The translations under genes were made by a program, and so were the position numbers. From Bacillus sp. DNRA2 (GTDB taxonomy: Bacteria > Bacillota > Bacilli > Bacillales > Cytobacillaceae): DNA of 64,000 nt. Positions 45,455-54,421 of the stretch are shown here, in pieces (the first letter of the stretch is position 1; the number at the start of each line of letters is the position of its first letter). The notes under the pieces were generated by a model. It made no database searches, was not told where the DNA came from, and saw only the letters and a list, made by a program, of their open reading frames with translations. The stretch is from contig NZ_JABAIT010000017.1 of NCBI RefSeq assembly GCF_012843265.1, forward strand, positions 41,249 through 105,248. The letters run 5' to 3'.

Positions 45455-46605
45455 CATTAATCTGCATTAGTTGTTATTGTTGTGCAACGCTATTCTGCCC
45501 GCTGGCTGGAATGGCGTTGGGAACTGTATACGGTGCTTATGAATTAAGTTCAGCTGTATCTGGTAAGGATTTAGTCTCAGGTCGGGAACTCGAGACATCT
45601 GAACGATGGGTGCGAGGATTGTTGGCTCCGCTTGATATTGTCCCAGGCGTCAGTGGCTTAACGAAGTTCAGCAGCACCGTTCGTCTCGCAGGTGTTAGCG
45701 ATAATATTGGAAAGCTTGGCCTAAGTTCCGGTGTGAAGGGTGGCATCCAACAGGGAGCTACTGCTCGTATAAGTAACTTAGTAGAAACCGCATCTAAGTT
45801 TGGCTCACAGCGCTTGAGGCGTGCAGAAGCAGCCTTCCAAAACGGCGCCAAGATCGTGAAAAACAAGGTTATAAAAGATACAATAGAAGCAGCGCGAGTA
45901 GCGGATAAAGTGGTTACTGGGTTAAGGAATTACTTCCGTGTTCCCCAAAAAGCACAAGCGTTTGCAGGTGCAGGTTCTGTGGGGAAAACCCGTGAAGTAA
46001 TTGAAAATACGCATACGATAGAGAATGGTGTTAGGGTTGTACTGAAAGTTAGTGATGAGGTTAAGATTGGTAGTGGGGGAACTAAGGGTAGGGGTGATAC
46101 TATCCAAGTTAAGAACATTAAAGATGAAGTAGATATTATTGCTGAAAGAACTAAAGGTTTGGACTTAACTCTAAGAGAAACTCCATATAAAATCATGGGT
46201 AGTAAAAAAATGAAACAATTGAACGAAAACGTAAAAAATAGAACTATCACAAGAGAAGAATGGAAACAATTGATGTGGAACAAGAGATTTAAACGCAGAA
46301 GAGATAACGGTGTAGATGACTTCTGGGAACAAGAAAGAGAACGCTTGTTAAATGGAGAAGCTACGAGGGTATGGACGGAGAAACAAGCAAAAGACATAAT
46401 AAATGGTAAGGCTCCAAAATATGAAGGTAAAACTATGATTGGTCACCATACTTATAGCGCATCTAAATATCCGCAAATTGCCAATAAAGGCGAAATTATA
46501 TATCCTTTAACATTTAGAGAACATTTGTATCGATGGCATGGTGGTAGCTATAAGAAAAGCCTACCTGGTAAACCACTAAATAATTCAGTTGATAATGACT
46601 TTTAA
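45427..46605 (+). CDS. Cassette E: orphan PT-GHH-like nuclease tip
   Basis: PT homology starts at about 45484 (ATLFCPLAGMALG), so more of the 5' part is missing than in B or F. The open frame reaches back into hairpin h3 only by chance; an internal ATG is at 45511. The PT part and linker (NYFRVPQKAQAFAGAGSVGK) are nearly the same as in cassette A. The tip contains KTMIGHHTYSASKYPQIANK, then PLTFREHLYRWHGG, a GHH-type HNH/Endo VII nuclease pattern. It has no targeting domain and no ribosome binding site. The immunity gene follows after 13 bases. Confidence 0.78.
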   Translation: MPFRQQVFFSLICISCYCCATLFCPLAGMALGTVYGAYELSSAVSGKDLVSGRELETSERWVRGLLAPLDIVPGVSGLTKFSSTVRLAGVSDNIGKLGLSSGVKGGIQQGATARISNLVETASKFGSQRLRRAEAAFQNGAKIVKNKVIKDTIEAARVADKVVTGLRNYFRVPQKAQAFAGAGSVGKTREVIENTHTIENGVRVVLKVSDEVKIGSGGTKGRGDTIQVKNIKDEVDIIAERTKGLDLTLRETPYKIMGSKKMKQLNENVKNRTITREEWKQLMWNKRFKRRRDNGVDDFWEQERERLLNGEATRVWTEKQAKDIINGKAPKYEGKTMIGHHTYSASKYPQIANKGEIIYPLTFREHLYRWHGGSYKKSLPGKPLNNSVDNDF

Positions 46606-46618
46606 GGAGGATATAAAT

Positions 46619-46963
46619 ATGTCGGTAATACTTTTAGTGGTAGAACAAGATGAAAATCAAATGAAATATTTACCTGAAATAAGAAAAAATACAAATTTAG
46701 GATTTTCCGAGATAAAAAAAAGAATTGGAAATGGAAGTCCGATAATGGAATGTAATCTGTTTAAAGATGATGAGGACGATGCAAAACTTAAAAAATTAAT
46801 AAATGAATTGATAAATGTTGGTGCGAAGATAAGACTGTTTGATGGTGAATTAGTTAAAAATAAAGAAATATCTGTTGAATACTTGATGAATAGATTTGAT
46901 AGATATAAAGAAATACAAAAACAAAATGAAATGTTAGATGATTTAATGTATGGTGAAGATTAA
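46619..46963 (+). CDS. Putative immunity protein of cassette E
   Basis: This 114-residue protein begins MSVILLVVEQDENQMKYLPE and has the segment NLGFSEIKKRIGNGSPIMEC, which resembles the ribosomal L7/L12 C-terminal-like fold seen in some small immunity proteins (GFSEIKKRI and the closing strand). It ends with a charged helix. AAGGAGG lies before the ATG. The role as immunity follows from position; the family is uncertain. Confidence 0.6.
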   Translation: MSVILLVVEQDENQMKYLPEIRKNTNLGFSEIKKRIGNGSPIMECNLFKDDEDDAKLKKLINELINVGAKIRLFDGELVKNKEISVEYLMNRFDRYKEIQKQNEMLDDLMYGED

Positions 46964-47135
46964 TTTGTGGGGATGTTATGTAGAGTCGAGAAGCTCATTT
47001 GTTACTCCAAATGTTTACATAGCCATCTTGTTTTAGCTAGACCTTACCATAATAATTGTTATAGCTTTCCGTAATATGAACAACAGCTTCAAGTCATGTA
47101 AAAAGTAAATGAGTCATTTTAGATAGCTTACTATA

Positions 47136-47174
47136 AAGCACTTGATTGCCTTTTAGGCAACAGGTGCTTTTTTA
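47136..47174 (+). terminator. Array hairpin h4
   Basis: AAAGCACTTG...CAGGTGCTTTTTT, with the inner TTGCCTTTTAGGCAA stem. It is preceded by a diverged copy of the spacer seen at 39553. Confidence 0.85.
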
Positions 47175-47229
47175 TTGAACGACATGATTAATCCTTTTGT
47201 GAAATACAGAGTACAAGGACAAAAAACAA

Positions 47230-48731
47230 ACTAGGCATCAGTGAAACAGTTCATATTACGGCTGGTGCATATAATTCGGTAGAAATAGAAAAACCAGAAA
47301 TAAGCCTAGACGACATCTTCGGTGGTGATAACTTCTACGGAAAACAAATGAAATTGGAAGACGAGGCTTGGAAAGAGCTCAACCTCGATCAAGATTTTTC
47401 CCAAAAGGGAATACCAACAGGCCATTGTTAATACACGGGCTTTCGAGTATGCATCCACTCGTGACACACAAGAAAACAAAGAATTCTGGTTTCAGATTGG
47501 TGCATTAGTGGTAATCGTTGGCGCAACACTTATCTGCCCGCCGGCTGGAATGGCGCTGGGAGCTGTATGCGGTGCTTATGAGTTAAGTTCAGCTGTCTCT
47601 GGAAAGGATCTAGTCTCAGGTCGGGAACTTGGAACATCTGAACGATGGGTGCGAGGTTTGTTAGCACCACTCGATATTGTCCCAGGGGTCAGTGGCTTAA
47701 CGAAGTTCAGCAGCACCGTTCGTCTCGCAGGTGTTAGCGATAGTATTGGGAAGCTAGGCTTAAGTTCCGGTGTGAAAGGTGGCATCCAACAGGGAGCTAC
47801 TCGAATTAGTAACTTAGTAGAAACCGCATCTAAGTTTGGCTCACAGCGCTTGAGGCGTGCAGAGGCAGCCTTCCAAAACGGTGCCAATATCGTGAAAAAT
47901 AAGGTCATAAAAGATACAATAGAAGTAGCGCGAGTAGCGGATACAGTGGTTACTGGAGTGAAAAACCTTAACCCACTTCGAATAAAATACATGGAAGATA
48001 CAATGGGCAATAAAATATTAACCTATGATTCAGCCGTCAATACCCATAGAATTGAAAATGGTTTAAGAAATTATGTAAGTAGGATTGAAGGGGTTAAGAG
48101 CAGTAGTGGCGGAACTAAGGGTACTCACATAGATACTTACCGTTCTGAAATTGATGAAGTAATAAAAAACGATTATGATATAAACGGAAATTTGATAAAT
48201 AGGTCCATTGCTCCAAAAGGTTATGAAAGTGTGGAAGACTTTTTGAAAGTGGTAGATGATACAACAATTAAGGAATATGGTTATGATAGTATAGAAGAAT
48301 TTAAAGAAGTAGTGGGGCACGTGGATGATTATTTAAATGCTTCACCACAGCATAATATAGTTAATAAAGGATTAGCAGGGGGAAAACATGTGAAAGGCGT
48401 AGATTATGATGTATTAGGTTTTCCAATATTTAAAGGGGAAAATTTACTTTTTACGTTAAAAATGGATAAAGAATATTATGTTATGAAAGATACAATTCAG
48501 TTTAAAGAGTGTACAAGGATATTAAAAGAGGCAATTGAATATGGCGAATTGGCAAGTGATCTTTTTTCTCCCCAACAGCTTGATCAGATTGAGAAGGGGA
48601 GAGCTAGAATAAAGGGGTTTACTTGGCACCATCATCAGGTTCCTGGAAAGATGCAATTAGTATTAGAAGACATTCATGGTTCAGTTAGCCACCTTGGTGG
48701 AAATAAATTATGGGGGAAGGGTATTAGATGA
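47230..48731 (+). pseudogene. Cassette F: PT-WHH nuclease tip with a frameshift in PT
   Basis: PT homology starts near 47232 (NKLGISETVHITAGAYNS), the longest 5' extent in the array. At ~47408 an extra G (AAAAGGGAATACC instead of AAAAGGAATACC) shifts the frame; an open frame resumes from a GTG at 47508 to 48731. The tip contains GGKHVKGVDYDVLGFPIFKG and then GFTWHHHQVPGKMQLV and SVSHLGGNKLWGKGIR, the WHH nuclease pattern. The linker is of the second type, shared with C. The tip and its end are intact, the N-terminal part is not. Confidence 0.8.
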
Positions 48732-49216
48732 GAAAAGATTTAGAGTGGGAATACGCTGATTCAGAAGTATCAGTGGCAAAGATAAAAGAATTTGGATTAC
48801 AATTAGGCTTCCAATTACCTCAAGATTATATTGATTGTGTAAAAGTAAATGGAGGTGCAAGCGTATTACCAGAGGAATTTAGAGTGGGCAATGAAGAGCG
48901 TTGTTTTGGTAGTTTATTTAGTTTCGATGAGGAAAGTTGCGAGTACATTGTTAAAAAGTATGAAACATACAAACCATTTCTTCCGCAAAAGTTATTCCCT
49001 ATTGCAAATGATCCTGCAGGGAATTTAATCTGTCTAGATTATAAGAATACTGAAAGACCAGTTGTGATTTTTTGGGAACATGAAAATGCTTGGGAAAAGG
49101 AAATGTTAATACTGGAAGAGGGGTTATCAGAGGAGCAGGCTGAAGAACGTGCAAGAGAAAATGTATTTTATGTTGCAGAATCCTTTACGGCATTTTTAGA
49201 TAAGTTGCATGACTAA
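48728..49216 (+). CDS. SUKH-family immunity protein of cassette F
   Basis: This 162-residue SMI1/KNR4-type protein overlaps the toxin stop (ATGA). Family features are FQLPQDYIDCVKVNGG, PIANDPAGNLICLDYK and VVIFWEHENAWEKEMLI. It is alignable over its full length with the gene at 50046, and the final ENVFYVAESFTAFLD is the same in both. SUKH proteins commonly protect against WHH-type nucleases. Confidence 0.88.
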   Translation: MRKDLEWEYADSEVSVAKIKEFGLQLGFQLPQDYIDCVKVNGGASVLPEEFRVGNEERCFGSLFSFDEESCEYIVKKYETYKPFLPQKLFPIANDPAGNLICLDYKNTERPVVIFWEHENAWEKEMLILEEGLSEEQAEERARENVFYVAESFTAFLDKLHD

Positions 49217-49356
49217 GGATTTATGTAAAAAAGTTTAAATTAAGTTTTAATGAAAGAAATACAATCTTTGCATTGTTTAAAAATTTATTGTTATTAATAT
49301 AAGTTATAACTAAGCAATTTGAGATAAAGTGTAGTTTGTAACGCAGTACACGAAAT

Positions 49357-49393
49357 AAAGCACTCGTTTGCCTTTTGGTAAAGAGTGTTTTTT
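49357..49393 (+). terminator. Array hairpin h5
   Basis: AAAGCACTCG...AGAGTGTTTTTT; the inner part reads TTGCCTTTTGGTAAA, so this copy has drifted from the others. Confidence 0.8.
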
Positions 49394-49430
49394 ATTTAGA
49401 AATTAATATTGACGATAAAAATTATTGTTT

Positions 49431-50049
49431 TTATACCTGGAGAATATCTTCAGTGGTGACAATTTCTACGGAAAACAAATGAAATTGGAATACGAGGCTT
49501 GGAAAGAGCTCAATCCCAATCAAGATTTTTCACAAAAGGAATACCAACAGGCTATAGATAACACACGAGCTTTCGAATACGAATCGATTCGTGACACGCA
49601 GGAAAACAAAGAATTCTGGTTTCAGATTGGTGCCTTAGTGGTGATTATTGGCGCAACGCTATTCTGCCCGCCGGCTGGAATGGCGTTGGGAGCTGTATAC
49701 GGTGCTTATGAATTGAGTTCAGCTGTGTCTGGAAAGGATTTAGTCTCAGGTCCGGGAACTCGAGACATCTGAAAGATGGGTGCGAGGATTGTTGGCTCCG
49801 CTTGATATTGTCCCAGGCGTCAGTGGCTTAACGAAATTCAGCAGCACCGTTCGTCTCGCAGGTGTTAGTGATAATATTGGGAAGCTAGGCTTAAGTTCCG
49901 GTGTGAAGGGTGGCATCCAACAGGGAGCTACTTCTCGTATAAGTAACTTAGTAGAAACAGCATCTAAGTTCGGAAAAGACCGTCTGCGACGAAAACATAG
50001 TGTAAATCACCTAGGTGGTAACAAGTTATGGGGAGGCGGAATTAGATGA
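49431..50049 (+). pseudogene. Cassette G: PT with frameshift and almost complete loss of the tip
   Basis: PT starts at ~49435 (LENIFSGDNFYGKQM). An extra C at ~49753 (GGTCCGGGAACT instead of GGTCGGGAACT) breaks the frame; it resumes at 49780. The PT part then jumps at ~49990 from FGKDRLRR directly to HSVNHLGGNKLWGGGIR, which equals the last 17 residues of the WHH tip of cassette F. So about 740 bases covering the PT end, linker and tip have been deleted, leaving only the tail and the immunity gene. Confidence 0.85.
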
Positions 50050-50537
50050 GAAACGATTTAACGTGGCCAGAACCGGATGAGACAGTCTTAGCAGAGTATG
50101 TTAATAAGGTAGGTAAACAGATAGGTTTTATATTTCCGAGTGATTATGTAGAATGTGCGATTCACTATAACGGTTCTGCAGTCCTTCCGTATAACTTTGA
50201 AGTCGATGGAGTAAGCAGAGTGTTGGGTACATTGCTATCGTATGATAAAGATAGTAGTGAAAATATAATTAAAGTATATCAAAAATATTCTTCTTCTTTA
50301 CCTAAGGAGCTTGTACCTTTTGCATTTGACCCCGCAGGGAATTTAATATGTTTTGATTACAAGGGACATGAAGATAATCCAATTGTAGTTTTTTGGGAGC
50401 ACGAAAATGCTTGGGAAAAAGAAATGTTAATACGAGAAGAGGGATTAACAGAAGAAACGGCTGAAGAACGTGCAAGAGAAAACGTATTTTATGTTGCAGA
50501 ATCCTTTACGGCATTTCTAGATATGTTACATGACTAA
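50046..50537 (+). CDS. SUKH-family immunity protein of cassette G
   Basis: This 163-residue protein is a diverged paralogue of the cassette F immunity protein, with PFAFDPAGNLICFDYKG and VVFWEHENAWEKEMLI. It overlaps the toxin stop by ATGA. It is intact though its toxin has been deleted, which suggests selection for immunity without the toxin, or recent loss. Confidence 0.88.
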   Translation: MRNDLTWPEPDETVLAEYVNKVGKQIGFIFPSDYVECAIHYNGSAVLPYNFEVDGVSRVLGTLLSYDKDSSENIIKVYQKYSSSLPKELVPFAFDPAGNLICFDYKGHEDNPIVVFWEHENAWEKEMLIREEGLTEETAEERARENVFYVAESFTAFLDMLHD

Positions 50538-50681
50538 GTGTTTGTGTAAATAAATGTATATATAGAGATTTCGTGAAAGTAGTAAAATCTTGGCTTGGTT
50601 AAACATTATTTTGTTATGGCAATATGTACGATAACTGTGCAACTTGACATAAATTATTAATTTCAACATAGTACACAAAAT

Positions 50682-50722
50682 AAAGCACTTGTTTGCCTTT
50701 TGGCAACGAGTGTTTTTTTTTT
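50682..50722 (+). terminator. Array hairpin h6
   Basis: AAAGCACTTG...CGAGTGTTTTTTTTT with the inner TTTGCCTTTTGGCAA stem. Confidence 0.85.
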
Positions 50723-51743
50723 AGAACAGTTATCTCTGCTTGTTATGCTCCCAATTATTAGCGGCTTAACGAAATTCAGCAGCACCGTTCGTCTCGCAGG
50801 TGTTAGCGATAATATTGGAAAGCTAGGCTTAAGTTCAAGTGTGAATGGTGGGATCCAACGGGGTGCATCTCGAATTAGTAACTTAGTAGAAACCGCATCC
50901 AAGTTCGGTGCAGACCGTTTGAGACGTGCAGAGGCAGCTTTCGAAAACGGCGCCAATATCGTGAAAAATAAGGTTATTAAAGATACGATACAATTAGCAC
51001 AAGTAGCGGATAAAGTGGTAACCGGAGCGAAAAATATTCTCCAGGTTCCCCGAGAAGGACCTGTATTAGCGGGAATCGGTCCTGCAGGAAAAACGCGAGA
51101 TGTAATTGAAAATACACATACGATTGAAAATGGTGTTAGAATTTTATTTAACACGAGCGATGGAGTTAAGGTTGGTAGTTGGGGAACTAAGGGTACGGGT
51201 AATGTTAAGGTCCAACTTGGTAAAGAAGATTTGGATGCTTTACGGAAAAAGTGGAATGTTCCAGAGACTAATACAATTGCAGTTGGTAAAACGGATGTAA
51301 AAGGACTTGAAGATTTGACTTTTGAAGGAGTATCTCTAGAAGTAAGAAAAGAGGCTGGACTGCCTTCATTGGATACAATCTTACCAAATAGGGAGATTAG
51401 GGCTCCATATGATCATATAAAAAATCCTAAGTTAGCACAGTTCACAAGGCATGCTGAAGAAGGAGTTTTAAATGAGTTTGATTCTGCTGTAAAGAAAGCA
51501 GGAATCGAACCAACGAAAGTAACAGGTATACTTAGAATTCATCAATCTAATCCAAGAGGTGTATGTAATAAGTGTAGTAAGGGATTACTGAAACCTTATC
51601 CTATTGAGAAGAGTGGCATATTTTATCAAGCTAGCAAAAAATATCCCAATCTAACAATAGAAGTAACATCAGAGGTTGATGACAGTGTTAAAACTAATGG
51701 ACTGTTATCTTTCAGTTTAAAAGATGGAAAGATTATTGAATAA
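50700..51743 (+). CDS. Cassette H: orphan PT-deaminase-like tip
   Basis: PT homology starts at ~50756 (ISGLTKFSSTVRLAGVSDNI); the open frame upstream lies in hairpin h6 and is not coding. The linker is of the cassette B type (VPREGPVLAGIGPAGKTRDV). The tip has FTRHAEEGVLNEFDSAVKKA followed by RIHQSNPRGVCNKCSKGLL: a HAE zinc/catalytic motif and a CxxC about 45 residues later, the arrangement of cytidine-deaminase-fold toxins (MafB19/SCP1.201-like). It may therefore edit DNA or RNA bases. No start or ribosome binding site is convincing, so it is an orphan tip. The immunity gene follows after 15 bases. Confidence 0.75.
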   Translation: MATSVFFLEQLSLLVMLPIISGLTKFSSTVRLAGVSDNIGKLGLSSSVNGGIQRGASRISNLVETASKFGADRLRRAEAAFENGANIVKNKVIKDTIQLAQVADKVVTGAKNILQVPREGPVLAGIGPAGKTRDVIENTHTIENGVRILFNTSDGVKVGSWGTKGTGNVKVQLGKEDLDALRKKWNVPETNTIAVGKTDVKGLEDLTFEGVSLEVRKEAGLPSLDTILPNREIRAPYDHIKNPKLAQFTRHAEEGVLNEFDSAVKKAGIEPTKVTGILRIHQSNPRGVCNKCSKGLLKPYPIEKSGIFYQASKKYPNLTIEVTSEVDDSVKTNGLLSFSLKDGKIIE

Positions 51744-51758
51744 TTTAAGGAGGAAATT

Positions 51759-52268
51759 ATGGATAATATATTAATTGATAATTTACAAAAAGAAGTTAAA
51801 GTAGGCTTTGTTTTAACAGTTGCTGAAAGAGTATTTTCTGTAATCAGCAAGGATGATGAAAGATATCTAGATGGAAGAGAAGCCTTGGACAAATGCTGGT
51901 TATGGGTTGAATCTCATGCTGTTACTGGGGATGAACTATATGAGCTTATTGATAACGCGGACTTTACAGGGATTTCAGAATTTGCTGAGGAAGAAGAAGA
52001 CTTGAATATTGCTAGGATTTGGTCACTATTAGTTGATGCTGTCGCTTATACTTCTTGGGAAGCTTATAAAAAAGAAGAAGTAAAATATTTACCGCAGTCA
52101 CTAGAAGGTATAAATGCTGATAGTATTACTATCTTATTAAACAGTGCAGTTGAAACAAGTTTTCTCACAATAGATGAAATCGAAAGAATGGAATCTGTTC
52201 TTCATGATTATATTTGTACAAATAATCCAATTCTTATAAAAAAAGAAGAATTTATAAAACTATTTTAA
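51759..52268 (+). CDS. Imm6-like immunity protein of cassette H
   Basis: This 169-residue, mostly helical acidic protein (DKCWLWVESHAVTGDELYEL; IARIWSLLVDAVAYTSWEAY) resembles the Imm6 family, which accompanies deaminase and other toxins; the assignment is from memory of the W..V......A..YTSW pattern. AAGGAGG lies before the ATG. Two terminators follow. Confidence 0.65.
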   Translation: MDNILIDNLQKEVKVGFVLTVAERVFSVISKDDERYLDGREALDKCWLWVESHAVTGDELYELIDNADFTGISEFAEEEEDLNIARIWSLLVDAVAYTSWEAYKKEEVKYLPQSLEGINADSITILLNSAVETSFLTIDEIERMESVLHDYICTNNPILIKKEEFIKLF

Positions 52269-52298
52269 GAATGAAATAAACCTATGAATTTGTTTGTG

Positions 52299-52336
52299 AA
52301 GGTGATAACTGGTAAAGCCAGTTATCACCTTATTTC
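52299..52336 (+). terminator. Terminator after cassette H
   Basis: A perfect 14-bp stem: AAGGTGATAACTGG (52299-52312) and its complement (52318-52331). Its own T-run is short (TTATTTC). Confidence 0.75.
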
Positions 52337-52346
52337 ATAAAGTATG

Positions 52347-52378
52347 CTGGAAGATATATTTTCTTCCAGTTTTTTTTA
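52347..52378 (+). terminator. Second terminator after cassette H
   Basis: CTGGAAGA (52347-52354) pairs with TCTTCCAG (52362-52369), followed by nine T. Cassette I is thus not preceded by the standard array hairpin. Confidence 0.8.
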
Positions 52379-52449
52379 TCCTTCTTCCTTCTTTATATTG
52401 TAATTATAAATTTTTGAACATAAATCCTTACAGAAGGTGAATTAGTAGT

Positions 52450-53213
52450 TATCCCGGAGACTCACTTGTCTGTCCTCCAGCGGGAATGGCGTTAGGTTCG
52501 GTCTATGACACTTACGAATTAAGTTCAGCCATATCAGGAAAGGACTTGATTACAGGCCGAGAGCTCGGCACAAAAGGAAGGGCTCTAGTAGAAAATACTC
52601 ATGCCTAGAGAATTGGACAGAAGCTACACTTAACAGATTCAAGGGGGTAAAATCCGAGGGGATAGATGGTGTAGAGGATACTGCAAAGGGTGCGGGTAAT
52701 GCTAAGCATTTAGATGAAGTATCTAGAATAAACGAAATTAAAGTAAACTTTAACAGAAATGTTAATCATGATCCAGAAGAGTTTGAAAGACAATTAAAAG
52801 ACCAAGAAAAAGGTATGAATGAACTTACTGTTGAGGAGTACTTGCAAAATCGAGAAAGGTATATTGCTGAAGGTCGAGCAATAGAAGGAAATGCAGCTCA
52901 AAAAATGGCTAGACAAGAAGCACGTAAAGACAAAATTGCTGAACTGCGAAAACAGGGACTTTCCAGAGCAGATGCGACAAAGCAAGCTTCTGAATGGCTG
53001 GAAACAAAAGCAGCACTTCATAATCCAGGTCAAATAGCTGGAGGGAGAGCGGATATGATTGGAGGTTTGGGGGATAAAAGAGTAAATTCCTCGATAGGCT
53101 CACAATGGAAATATAGAATTGATGTTGTTGATGAGCAAATTAGGGAAATTGGGAAGTATATGTCACCTGAGCAGCAAAAGAATACTTATTTAAATGTGAA
53201 ATTAACTCAATAA
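52450..53213 (+). pseudogene. Cassette I: decayed PT with Ntox15-like tip
   Basis: A short, diverged PT scrap (CPPAGMALGSVYDTYELSS at ~52469) leads with a frame break near 52600 into ENWTEATLNRFKGVK and then an open tip to 53213. The tip shows HDPEEFERQLKDQEKGMNEL, the NREYxxxGR-like NRERYIAEGRA, LETKAALHNPGQIAGG and VNSSIGSQWKYRID, all characteristic of Ntox15 (Tde1-type) DNases. The usual HNPD of the HxxD active site reads HNPG, so a catalytic Asp appears lost. Broken start and altered site mark it as inactive. Confidence 0.78.
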
Positions 53214-53233
53214 TCAAAGGAGGGTATTTTAAT

Positions 53234-53777
53234 TGGAAACTAAATTTAGCGATTTTATAAAACATAAAACAGTTAATGAAGATGTTATTTTAAAATATAA
53301 AGATAAACTTCCTGAAGAATTAATAGAAACATGGAAAAATATGGTTTTGGTACTTTCGTAAATGGCTTTTTAAAAGTAATTAATCCAGATGAATATTTAG
53401 ATATTTTAGAGAGAAGTTATCTAAGGTATAATCAGGCTATTCCTATTTTTTCTACCGGAATGGGTGATATTATAGTATGGGAAAAAGATAAGTATGTAAA
53501 TTTATTAAACTTTAGGAAAGGGTATGTAAATGTTGTTTCATCCGGATTTGAATTCTTTTTTGATGACCTAATAGATAGTGACTTTATGAACGATGAATTA
53601 ATGTGGCAGCCTTATCCTGAAGCGGTTAGTAAATACAGTGCTCCTAACTATGACGAATGTTATGGATACACCCCACTATTAGGTTTAGGTGGGGAAGAAA
53701 AAGTAGAAAATCTAAAAAAAGTCAAATTGAAGGAACATATTCTTATTATTACTGAATTTATGGGACCACTTCAGTAA
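53234..53777 (+). pseudogene. GAD-like/DUF1851 immunity gene of cassette I, frameshifted
   Basis: A TTG at 53234 behind AAAGGAGGG opens METKFSDFIKHKTVNEDVIL and reads to a stop at ~53361. In the shifted frame TWKxYGFGTFVNGFLKVINPDEYLD continues to 53777. The join requires one A to be restored in the run TGGAAAAATATGG near 53335. The combined protein (DKLPEELIETW + YGFG.F..G....INPDEY) is the GAD-like plus DUF1851 pattern known from immunity proteins to Tde1/Ntox15 toxins. Toxin and antidote have thus decayed together. Confidence 0.75.
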
Positions 53778-53800
53778 TGATTAGGATTATGCTTTAGAAT

Positions 53801-53838
53801 AAACACTTGATTGTCTTTTAGGCAACGAGTGTTTTTTA
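53801..53838 (+). terminator. Array hairpin h7
   Basis: AAACACTTGATTGTCTTTTA followed by GGCAACGAGTGTTTTTT; one base differs in the inner stem. Confidence 0.82.
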
Positions 53839-53866
53839 TTTAGAAATTAATATTGAGATTAGAATT

Positions 53867-54292
53867 ATGTTTTTATACCTGGAGGACATCTTCAGTGGTG
53901 ATAACTTTGTTGGGGCAACGCTATTCTGCCCGCTGGCTGGAATGGCGTTGGGTGCTGTATGCGGTGCTTATGAATTGAGTTCGGCTGTGTCTGGAAAGGA
54001 TTTAGTCTCAGGTCGGGAACTCGAGACATCTGAACGATGGGTGCGAGAGCTGTTAGCACCACTTGATATTGTCCCAGGCGTCAGCGGCTTAACGAAGTTC
54101 AGCAGCACCATTCGTCTCGCAGGTGTTAGTGATAATATTGGGAAGCTTGGCTTAAATTCCGGTGTGAAAGGTGGCATCCAACAGGGAACTACTCGAATTA
54201 GTAACTTAGTAGAAACCGCATCCAAGTTTGGATCAGAACGCTTGAGACGAGCAGAAGCAGCCTTCCAAAACGGCGCCCATATCGTGAAATAA
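53867..54292 (+). pseudogene. Cassette J: PT remnant without a tip
   Basis: This frame begins LEDIFSGDNF and then jumps within the PT segment (an in-frame loss of ~180 bases) to VGATLFCPLAGMALG. It proceeds normally to AEAAFQNGAHIVK and stops at 54290-54292, where the other copies continue with NKVIKDTIE. The tip and immunity gene are absent. It marks the right end of the array. Confidence 0.85.
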
Positions 54293-54421
54293 AGTTCAGT
54301 AGAACAATTATTTACTAAACCACCACATTGCATGGTAAAATTAAACTGATAATTGGTAAAATTAAAATATATTATTAATTAATCAATCGTTTGATTAGTA
54401 TTTAGATAGCGGGAGATTTTT

